Shown: piece after piece, positions 1-5,087 of the stretch
Layout: each line of letters opens with the position of its first letter
Position numbering within the stretch: position 1 is the first letter of the stretch
From: Promethearchaeota archaeon
GTDB lineage: Archaea; Asgardarchaeota; Lokiarchaeia; Sigyniarchaeales; SOKP01
Direction: 5' to 3'
NCBI GenBank assembly: GCA_030606095.1
Contig: JAUWHC010000219.1
Span: 1-5,408, forward strand
DNA: 5,408 nt
Translations under genes and position numbers: made by a program
The notes under the pieces: model-generated
What the model was told of the DNA's origin: nothing
What the model saw: only the letters and a program-made list of their open reading frames with translations
The model's database searches: none

Positions 1-40
1 GACATAATAAAAACATCTGGAATTTTGAAAAAGTAGAGAA

Positions 41-826
41 TTATACCTGTTGTTGTTCAAAAACTTTTTTAAAACAGGAGCAACAAGGAATTCCAATCGA
101 AATTTTATTCGAATGTTCAATATTAATCTTTTCTAAATTTTCAATTAGGCTTAGTAAGTTCTCTCTCAATCTCATTGTATCGGGGTTACGTTTGTTATAA
201 TAGACATTTTTCAAATCTCTACTACTATCATTTTTCTTCTTACAAATAGGACACCGTTCAAACAATTTTTCTATCAATTTAAACTTTTTATCGTCGGAAT
301 CTTTGGGAATATAAAATTGGTTAAGAGGATAATTTAAATCTATTTTTTGAACTATTTCTCTGAAAATGTCTTCTTTTTTTTCATCATTATTAGAAGCAGA
401 TGTGAAAAAAACGCACTCAAGACCTTCTCTCGCAATTAAATCGTTAATTTCTTCATTTGAAACTTCTCTTTTTTCTAAGTCAGCTTTAGTTCCAATTAAA
501 ATTATGGGAATCTCTCCCGCACTCTCTCGAAAAAGGGTTATCCACCTATTTAAATCTAAAAAAGATTTTTTATCAGATAAATCAAAACATATTAATCCCG
601 CACACGCACCTCGACAAAAAATTGGAAAAAGGAATCTGAATTTTTCTCGATCTTTTAAATCCCAGACAAGAAATTTATACAAATCCCCATCGTTGGCGTA
701 ACATTCTACAGACTTAAATGAAACACCAATCGGAGTGTCTTCTTTTCGATGCCAATTTATGAACGAGCTCTTGCCTGAATTTTGAGCCCCTCCTAAAATT
801 AATTTTAATTTATACAACTTTGGCAT
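41..826 (-). CDS. Atypical Ras/Rab-like small GTPase with C-terminal four-cysteine tail
   Basis: This 261-residue protein has a Ras-superfamily G domain (about residues 6-165) followed by a helical tail of about 95 residues. Visible motifs are the P-loop GAQNSGKS (13-20), a switch I-like PIGVSF (32-37), a G3-like WDLKDREKF (55-63), G4 TKAD (113-116) and G5 TSAS (142-145). Compared with Rab/Ras, the G3 glycine is D59, the catalytic glutamine position is R60, the Ras Gly12 position is Q15, and the P-loop-to-switch I distance is about six residues short with Pro where the Mg-binding Thr is expected. The tail carries CPIC (192-195) and CCSC (248-251), a likely zinc-binding pair; no prenylation CAAX box is seen. 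Start is ATG at 826. The gene follows the VOC gene by 38 nt with a T6 tract between, so it may be co-transcribed or separately expressed. Such Rab-like GTPases are abundant in Asgard archaea. The G-domain call is secure; partners and cellular role are unknown. Confidence 0.9.
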   Translation of the reverse strand: MPKLYKLKLILGGAQNSGKSSFINWHRKEDTPIGVSFKSVECYANDGDLYKFLVWDLKDREKFRFLFPIFCRGACAGLICFDLSDKKSFLDLNRWITLFRESAGEIPIILIGTKADLEKREVSNEEINDLIAREGLECVFFTSASNNDEKKEDIFREIVQKIDLNYPLNQFYIPKDSDDKKFKLIEKLFERCPICKKKNDSSRDLKNVYYNKRNPDTMRLRENLLSLIENLEKINIEHSNKISIGIPCCSCFKKVFEQQQV

Positions 827-864
827 TCTATATTTTAAATACCTATCTACTCTAAAAAATCTTG

Positions 865-1248
865 TTATGATTTAATTTCATATAAATTGCCAAATTTATC
901 TTTTAAAAATAAGTAAAAAACATCGCTATTCCTTCTCGGCACTTTAATTACTTCGTAATTCATTTGCCTTGCCTTATCTATTAGTTTAGCTCTATCCTCT
1001 ATTACTAAACACATATGGGTGAATTTATCTACAGCTTTACTTTTGTCGTCAGTTATAAAAACTTCAATACTTACCTCCTCGTTGCCGTACCTGATGACCT
1101 TGTGTTCTTTTTTAACTTTAAAAAATTGTTCCATTAGGTCCCTTGATACTACAAAAGATCTCAACTTTTTCAATCCCAATAATTTGATAAAAAATTTATC
1201 GCTATCTTCTTCGGAATTTGAAGAAACAGCAAAGTGTTCAATTTTCAA
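865..1248 (-). CDS. VOC-superfamily (glyoxalase/dioxygenase-like) small protein, TTG start
   Basis: A 127-residue protein with the paired beta-alpha-beta-beta-beta pattern of the vicinal oxygen chelate fold. The N-terminal MKIEHFAV strand gives H5, the middle strand gives E62, the second module opens with FTHMCLVIED (H78), and the C-terminus has the typical DKFGNLYEI (E124). H5, E62, H78 and E124 fit the four metal ligands of glyoxalase I-type enzymes, so a metal-dependent lyase, isomerase or dioxygenase role is plausible; the substrate cannot be read from sequence. The length suits a single two-module VOC protein. The start is TTG: no ATG or GTG lies in frame between the upstream stop and this codon, the next Met is residue 39 (which would delete the first module), and a TATA box centred about 24 nt upstream implies a leaderless mRNA beginning at the TTG. 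It lies upstream of the GTPase gene on the same strand. Confidence 0.82.
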   Translation of the reverse strand: MKIEHFAVSSNSEEDSDKFFIKLLGLKKLRSFVVSRDLMEQFFKVKKEHKVIRYGNEEVSIEVFITDDKSKAVDKFTHMCLVIEDRAKLIDKARQMNYEVIKVPRRNSDVFYLFLKDKFGNLYEIKS

Positions 1249-1268
1249 CCTATAAATCGCCTTTACTC

Positions 1269-1276
1269 TTTATATT
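1269..1276 (-). promoter_or_regulatory. TATA box for the VOC gene
   Basis: Read on the minus strand this is AATATAAA preceded by an A-rich stretch (BRE-like). Its centre lies 24.5 nt before the TTG start of the VOC gene, the spacing expected for an archaeal promoter whose transcript starts at the start codon. There is no Shine-Dalgarno sequence at a usual distance. Confidence 0.6.
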
Positions 1277-1321
1277 TTTATGAATTATATTTAATATATA
1301 ATAAATAAGATAAATTTAGTT

Positions 1322-1341
1322 AAAAAAAATTAGATTTTTTT
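1322..1341. other. A8/T7 two-fold tract between divergent promoters
   Basis: Eight A residues (1322-1329) and seven T residues (1335-1341) flank five bases (TTAGA). It sits roughly midway in the 186-bp divergent intergenic region. It could bend DNA, exclude histone or other chromatin proteins, or stop transcription in both directions; in DNA this AT-rich it may also be chance. Confidence 0.3.
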
Positions 1342-1392
1342 CAAATAACAATCAATTCCTACACCCAATTATTAACAGATTACTTTTTTTAA

Positions 1393-1422
1393 ATGAAACT
1401 TTAATAATTTTTAGAGTTTCAT
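1393..1422. repeat. Perfect 8-bp inverted repeat spanning the promoter of the 1435 gene
   Basis: ATGAAACT (1393-1400) and AGTTTCAT (1415-1422) are exact reverse complements separated by 14 bp. The half-site centres are 22 bp apart, about two helical turns, so a dimeric protein could contact both on one face. The spacer holds the TATA-like sequence of the downstream gene, so binding would be expected to block TBP/TFB access. The symmetry is seen directly; the operator role is inferred. Confidence 0.5.
1399..1414 (+). promoter_or_regulatory. Probable TATA region for the winged-helix protein gene
   Basis: The sequence CTTTAATAATTTTTAG is TATA-like and centred about 28 nt before the ATG at 1435, consistent with a leaderless or nearly leaderless mRNA. 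No Shine-Dalgarno sequence precedes the ATG. The element is enclosed by the inverted repeat at 1393-1422. Confidence 0.45.
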
Positions 1423-1434
1423 AATTATTAATTT

Positions 1435-2298
1435 ATGACTAATGTAAACGAAGAAGTTTTCTTAAATAAGTTGTATGATGTTGTATATAAACTTTCCACT
1501 ATAGCGAAAACCCAATCTTTTCGATTTAAAAAAGAATGGGACGAAAACTTTGAATCCTTAAAAGAAAAACCTTATTTAGTTCGCCAGATTCCCGTAGAAA
1601 AAGAAAGATTTTTGACTGATATTGAATATAGGATTAAGATTTTAAATACAGTAAAACTATCATTTGAAGACGGGGTTCACTCGATAAAATCATTGCTAAA
1701 CGCGTTATATCACTCTTATTTTAACGACTCTGATATTTTCACAAGTAGTTTTACTGAGCAGGATCAAATTACACTTAAATACTTAGTTGCAAAAGAGATT
1801 TTAGGTAACTTAATTCAATATAACCAGTTAGATCATAAAACCGTACCATTAAAATATAATATCTTAGCTAGAACTTATTTATTAATAAAATTAAAAGGTC
1901 AAAGAGACACAGAAATTCTCGAAAATCTCAAAAAAATTAATATACAACTAAAACTTTCTAAATTGAAAAAGAATATGGAAGAAATAATATCAGATGGGTT
2001 TATTAATAAAACTAAGAAAGGTAAATATCATTATTATCACTTACAACAAGAATTGGACTTATCTGAAGAAGGTAAAATAACTTTTAATCAAACTATACGA
2101 CCTTTAGTAGATTGGCCAACGTTATTTTATCGTAGCTATTATAACGTAAGAGAATTAAATGTTACAGTGGATGGCGATTGTAAGTATCCAGATTACTTGA
2201 ATAAAGTTTTATTAAAGGCAGCTACACAAGGTTATATAGCATGTCACTATATTTTTAATAATTTGGTAAGATATTACGAGAAATTAAAGGAAGAATAG
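1435..2298 (+). CDS. Unrecognised 287-residue protein with probable winged-helix segment
   Basis: I do not recognise the family. The protein is soluble, rich in Lys, Leu and Ile, and has no signal peptide or membrane segment. The first 135 residues look mainly helical. Residues about 141-214 resemble a winged helix-turn-helix: a helix around NILARTYLLIKL, a second around 158-168, a candidate recognition helix around 172-187 ending in SDGFI, then a wing with KKGKYHYYHL followed by LSEEGK, similar to the strand and linker that close PadR/MarR-type wings. The C-terminal 70 residues contain several aromatic residues (DWPTLFYRSYY, 226-236) and two cysteines (C249, C270). Start is ATG with a TATA-like element upstream, and the gene ends in TAG just before dtdA on the other strand. 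The promoter-spanning inverted repeat would fit autoregulation if this is a DNA-binding protein, but that is inference. It could instead use the wing for RNA or protein contacts. Confidence 0.8.
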   Translation: MTNVNEEVFLNKLYDVVYKLSTIAKTQSFRFKKEWDENFESLKEKPYLVRQIPVEKERFLTDIEYRIKILNTVKLSFEDGVHSIKSLLNALYHSYFNDSDIFTSSFTEQDQITLKYLVAKEILGNLIQYNQLDHKTVPLKYNILARTYLLIKLKGQRDTEILENLKKINIQLKLSKLKKNMEEIISDGFINKTKKGKYHYYHLQQELDLSEEGKITFNQTIRPLVDWPTLFYRSYYNVRELNVTVDGDCKYPDYLNKVLLKAATQGYIACHYIFNNLVRYYEKLKEE

Positions 2299-2322
2299 CC
2301 TTATTCTCTGACTTTATTCCAA

Positions 2323-2329
2323 TTTTTTT
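2323..2329 (+). terminator. T7 tract, probable terminator of the 1435-2298 gene
   Basis: Seven consecutive T residues begin 25 nt after the stop codon at 2296-2298, the kind of oligo-T stop used by archaeal RNA polymerase. No stem-loop is needed or seen. The tract overlaps the last codon of the convergent dtdA gene. Confidence 0.5.
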
Positions 2330-3239
2330 AAAGTTTTGAGAAATCTTTAGATTTTTTAATTGGAATGTCGAACTTCTCCAATAAAGGAATTAAGTGCCTT
2401 TTGTCGTCTGAATTCGTGCCTTTCCAGTCTATTATGAAATAATCAACTTTTTCTAATGTGTTAGTAATCATTAATTCGATTAATTTCTCGTCTAAGTCTT
2501 GAATGTAATATTTTGGACAAATAAATGACATTGCTACATCGTTGTTAGTCACTAACCTATTAAAATTTGGCGCGTAGTGAGTCCCACCAAACCCAAGACC
2601 TACTTGCTGATTTTTTTCTTTTTTAAAAACAAGATATTTAAATATAGAATTAACTATAGCGTTCGCTACGAGCTTACCAGCTTCATCAATTATCCATTCC
2701 TGTTTGCTACTTCCCAGTTCTATAAAAACTAATGGTACATCTAAAATGGTTGGACCGTGGTGAGTTACCTCAATATCCAAAGAAAAGCTTGGATTATCTA
2801 AAAGGGTGATCTGGTCTTTTAAAGAAACAAAACCAGCCTTATGAAATAAAGCACTTGTTTTGGATAAATCGCGAGGTTTGCCTCCAAAGTCCGTATTACT
2901 ACCCCAATTACCGGTAGTATGAACTAATAATGCTGGGCGCGCGGTTTTTGAGGTATGTCTGCTTGCGAAAATTAATATATCTGGTTTAAGTTTAGTATCA
3001 ATACAATTCAAATTGTCTAAGAAAATCAATGGTTTATCTGTCAAACCTAAATAAATTTGGTTATTATTAAGGAATTGCTCCTTTCCGTTTTCAAAAACAA
3101 CATCTTCTAATTTAAAAACTGGATTCTCGTGCCATATAGTAGTAGTTTCTTTAAACGAGTAAGTTTTAGAATTTAAAAACTTATCTCGCATATTCATGGA
3201 AGCTTTATCTTCTTTCGAAGTAATAATGAAGAATTGAAT
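2328..3239 (-). CDS. dtdA: D-aminoacyl-tRNA deacylase (DtdA/DTD2/GEK1 family), non-ATG start likely
   Basis: This zinc-dependent enzyme hydrolyses D-amino acids from mischarged tRNA, freeing tRNA for protein synthesis; the family occurs in archaea and plants. Numbered from the first ATG (3197), the signature blocks are FASRHTSKTARPALLVHTTGNW-like sequence at 77-98, EVTHHGPT (143-150), IELGSSKQEW (159-168) and GFGGTHYAP (202-210), followed near the end by a DWKGT block; the His residues of these blocks are the expected metal or catalytic ligands. From ATG 3197 the product has 289 residues. However, the frame stays open upstream to 3243 and encodes IQFFIITSKEDKAS immediately before Met-Asn-Met. 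This matches the family N-terminus pattern T-x2-x-D-x-A-S-x-N (as I recall it, TTKVDKASMNI in Pyrococcus and TTADPASIN in Arabidopsis GEK1). No ATG, GTG or TTG lies in this extension, so an ATT at 3237-3239 (303 residues) is the best start; the exact codon is uncertain. The gene converges on the 1435-2298 gene and diverges from the ZIP-like gene. Confidence 0.93.
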   Translation of the reverse strand: MQFFIITSKEDKASMNMRDKFLNSKTYSFKETTTIWHENPVFKLEDVVFENGKEQFLNNNQIYLGLTDKPLIFLDNLNCIDTKLKPDILIFASRHTSKTARPALLVHTTGNWGSNTDFGGKPRDLSKTSALFHKAGFVSLKDQITLLDNPSFSLDIEVTHHGPTILDVPLVFIELGSSKQEWIIDEAGKLVANAIVNSIFKYLVFKKEKNQQVGLGFGGTHYAPNFNRLVTNNDVAMSFICPKYYIQDLDEKLIELMITNTLEKVDYFIIDWKGTNSDDKRHLIPLLEKFDIPIKKSKDFSKL

Positions 3240-3255
3240 TGATAATCACCATCGA

Positions 3256-3265
3256 AATATAAATT
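3256..3265 (-). promoter_or_regulatory. TATA box for dtdA
   Basis: On the minus strand this reads AATTTATATT. Its centre is about 21-23 nt before the ATT at 3237-3239 and about 63 nt before the ATG at 3197. It therefore agrees better with a leaderless mRNA starting at the upstream, non-ATG start than with the first ATG, which would need a leader of roughly 37-40 nt. Confidence 0.5.
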
Positions 3266-3326
3266 TCTCTAATTAATAAACAAAATTTGCAAAAAATAAA
3301 TAATTTTATAATATAATTCTAAAAAC

Positions 3327-3336
3327 TTTAAAAATT
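3327..3336 (+). promoter_or_regulatory. TATA box for the ZIP-like membrane protein gene
   Basis: TTTAAAAATT, centred about 26-27 nt before the ATG at 3358, matches the archaeal TATA consensus and predicts transcription starting at or within a few bases of the start codon. No Shine-Dalgarno sequence is present. Confidence 0.5.
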
Positions 3337-3357
3337 GTAACTATATTAAAATATGTA

Positions 3358-4320
3358 ATGACGATTAGTTTTGCATTTTTAGTAGTTATTTCGATAGTTT
3401 TTGGCGTTCTTTTTTTCATAGTAGATTTTTACGAACGAAAACATCCTAAACTTGATATATCCTTAATTGCGGGAATCTCTATTGCTTACTTCTTCTTAGT
3501 CCTTCTTCCCGAAATCGCAGAAAGAATCCCTCAATTTCCTTTAGGACTCAAACTTTTCGAATATCTCTTTGTCGTAATTGGTTTTGTATTCGTTCATGTT
3601 TCTGAAAAATTAATTTTACAAAAAGTGGAATCTAAATCGCAAAAAAGGATGCGAAAATTAATCGCAAAAGAAAAGATCTTAGAAGAAGTGGAAAGAAATA
3701 TCGAAAAAATATTAACAAGAGAATTAGGACACGAAGATCTAGATACTATAGCCCTGAAAGACATCGCTCAAACTATATCTGGCCTAAATGAACAAGAAAA
3801 AGAATTCAAAACCGAGATCAATCGTTATAAATCTAAGATTCAGAATCGTATTAACGAAGAATTAGCCAAACTTCGATTTTTTACCAATTTCACTTATCAT
3901 TTTCTCGTAGGGATTATTGTAGTTGGTCTATTAGCTATTGATTTAATTACGGGGATGTTATTTTTCCTATTTGCTTGGTTTAGAGCAATTATTACCAACA
4001 GATCGGAAAGTCATCTCATATTTACTGATTTGGAAATTTATGAAACTATTAATTTTGAAGAGAATATCACAAGAAAATACATCCTAGCTTTTGCAAATTT
4101 AATAGGCATTTTAATTGGAATAGGTTTAGATTTAATACTTTTTGAATATACAGAGATGTTCTATGTCTTATTTTCGTTTATTTCGGGAGTGATCCTGTAT
4201 ACTGTGGTACGAGAGGTTATACCTGAAAAAGAAAAAGGAAAACCTTTATACTTTTTAATTGGTTTTGTTGGTTTCACTGTGGTTATTTTTATTATAAATA
4301 TTTTTACAAGTTTATTATAA
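3358..4320 (+). CDS. Eight-helix ZIP-like membrane protein with a long charged loop
   Basis: A 320-residue integral membrane protein. Predicted membrane segments are about 3-24, 33-52, 66-88, 175-194, 195-212, 241-261, 266-285 and 297-317, with a charged, helical, probably coiled-coil loop (about 90-172) between the third and fourth. This eight-helix plan with a large third loop is that of ZIP metal transporters. Local sequence agrees: LLPEIAE (49-55) in helix 2, HVSE (80-83) at the end of helix 3, and the C-terminal FISGVILYTVVREVIPE (274-290), which resembles ZIP helix 7. The metal-site signatures of canonical ZIPs (HNxxDG in helix 4, HExPHE in helix 5) are absent; helix 4 keeps only YH (180-181) before a run of hydrophobic residues. 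It may therefore be a divergent transporter or a non-transporting relative acting as a sensor or scaffold through its loop. Start is ATG, with a TATA box upstream. The ZIP relation is moderate; the membrane topology is confident. Confidence 0.8.
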   Translation: MTISFAFLVVISIVFGVLFFIVDFYERKHPKLDISLIAGISIAYFFLVLLPEIAERIPQFPLGLKLFEYLFVVIGFVFVHVSEKLILQKVESKSQKRMRKLIAKEKILEEVERNIEKILTRELGHEDLDTIALKDIAQTISGLNEQEKEFKTEINRYKSKIQNRINEELAKLRFFTNFTYHFLVGIIVVGLLAIDLITGMLFFLFAWFRAIITNRSESHLIFTDLEIYETINFEENITRKYILAFANLIGILIGIGLDLILFEYTEMFYVLFSFISGVILYTVVREVIPEKEKGKPLYFLIGFVGFTVVIFIINIFTSLL

Positions 4321-4351
4321 AAATTTAATAAAGCGATATCTTCCCAAAATT

Positions 4352-4369
4352 ATATTCTAAATATTCTAA
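4352..4369. repeat. Tandem direct repeat of ATATTCTAA
   Basis: Two perfect adjacent copies of the 9-bp unit lie 128-145 bp before the Lrp/AsnC start codon and shortly after the ZIP-like gene. It could be a protein-binding site or simple AT-rich repetition; nothing in the sequence decides between these. Confidence 0.4.
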
Positions 4370-4426
4370 GGAAAATGATTTATAAAATAAAATAACTTGA
4401 TCATAACTATTCATATTGTTTAGACT

Positions 4427-4444
4427 AAAATTTAAATAAATTTT
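4427..4444. repeat. AT-only inverted repeat upstream of the Lrp/AsnC gene
   Basis: AAAATTT and AAATTTT are exact 7-bp reverse complements separated by AAAT, ending 24 bp before the TATA box of the Lrp/AsnC gene. Lrp-family proteins often bind AT-rich imperfect palindromes near their own promoters, so autoregulation is possible. The low complexity means chance is a real alternative. Confidence 0.35.
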
Positions 4445-4468
4445 AATTTCATAGAAACAAAATTTAAA

Positions 4469-4476
4469 TTTAAATA
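4469..4476 (+). promoter_or_regulatory. TATA box for the Lrp/AsnC-family gene
   Basis: TTTAAATA is a perfect match to the archaeal TATA consensus. Its centre is 24.5 nt before the ATG at 4497, identical to the spacing for the VOC gene, so the transcript is predicted to be leaderless. An AGGA sequence lies 8 nt before the ATG but would fall outside such a transcript. Confidence 0.65.
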
Positions 4477-4496
4477 GCTTCTCTAGGAATAAGACT

Positions 4497-5066
4497 ATGA
4501 TAAAAAAAACTTTTAAAGAAATTTTAGGAATTGACGACGACGATTACAAGATTATCGAAATGATCGAAAAGAATCCAGACATAACACATTCTAAAATTGC
4601 TCAAGAAATAGAAAAATCCCAACCCGCAGTAGGGGCTCGAATTATTAAGTTAGAGCGAAAAGGGTTACTTACAAAACAAGTTGGCTTCAACATTAAGAAA
4701 GTAGATATCAAGGTTGCTATAGTTTTTGTCTCAACTAAAGATGTGGAATCTATTGTAAATAAAATTAAAAACTGCCCTTTTATCAATCACGCCTTCAAAA
4801 TCTCGGGCGAATTTAATTTATTATGCTTTGTTGCTGCTTCCGATCTCCAAACCATCGAAAAGTTAGTTGATTTATGTTTTAGAAAAGATCCAAATGTTAT
4901 CAATGTAAAAACAAACATCGTAATAGATTCTGTGCATAATTTTGTAATTCCAATTGATTTCCAAATAGAGAAGTTTGATTACTATTCAAATATTTGTGGT
5001 CCTGATTGTAGTTTAAATGTAAATCTTCCTAAATATAAATTTTCAAAAGTAGAAGAAGAAGATTAA
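4497..5066 (+). CDS. Lrp/AsnC-family transcriptional regulator with C-terminal CGPDC motif
   Basis: A 189-residue protein with the two-domain Lrp/AsnC plan. Residues 13-60 form the helix-turn-helix: DDDDYKIIEMIEKNPDITHS, then KIAQEIEKS and the recognition helix around QPAVGARIIKLERKGLL (42-58). A short linker leads to a RAM-type ligand and oligomerisation domain at about 70-146, containing the usual SG turn (103-104) that leads into a strand (NLLCFVAAS). Beyond it is a non-standard tail of about 40 residues with NFVIPIDF (148-155) and CGPDC (167-171), making it longer than typical Lrp/AsnC proteins of about 150 residues. The cysteine pair could bind metal or respond to redox state. Start is ATG with a strong TATA box. 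A paralogue sharing the RAM domain and the tail lies immediately downstream, converging from the other strand. The regulated genes are unknown; autoregulation and amino-acid sensing are only family expectations. Confidence 0.9.
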   Translation: MIKKTFKEILGIDDDDYKIIEMIEKNPDITHSKIAQEIEKSQPAVGARIIKLERKGLLTKQVGFNIKKVDIKVAIVFVSTKDVESIVNKIKNCPFINHAFKISGEFNLLCFVAASDLQTIEKLVDLCFRKDPNVINVKTNIVIDSVHNFVIPIDFQIEKFDYYSNICGPDCSLNVNLPKYKFSKVEEED

Positions 5067-5087
5067 TTAGTAATTCAAAACGAATTT

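Noticed and set aside
366..701. Open frame on the plus strand inside the GTPase gene
   Set aside because: It lies wholly antisense to a confidently identified G domain and its translation (Ser/Lys-rich, no recognisable motif) looks like a shadow.
827..838. TATA-like sequence directly before the GTPase ATG
   Set aside because: Its centre is only about 6-8 nt before the ATG, so it would start transcription inside the gene with no suitable start codon following; the T6 stretch near 854-859 is a better-placed though weak candidate.
1019..1255. Open frame on the plus strand inside the VOC gene
   Set aside because: Antisense to the VOC coding sequence, with low-complexity translation and no motif.
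41..3239. A dedicated aldehyde-protection cluster (VOC protein plus DtdA)
   Set aside because: The two genes are separated by an unrelated gene, are not co-transcribed, and the VOC substrate is unknown; the link is only thematic.
3198..3252. Alternative dtdA start at the ATG on the minus strand at 3250-3252, joined by a frameshift
   Set aside because: It is out of frame with dtdA, would need an indel, and would add residues beyond the normal family N-terminus; an in-frame non-ATG start is simpler, though a sequencing error is not excluded.
4601..4786. Open frame on the minus strand inside the Lrp gene
   Set aside because: Short and antisense to the helix-turn-helix and RAM coding sequence; no support of its own.
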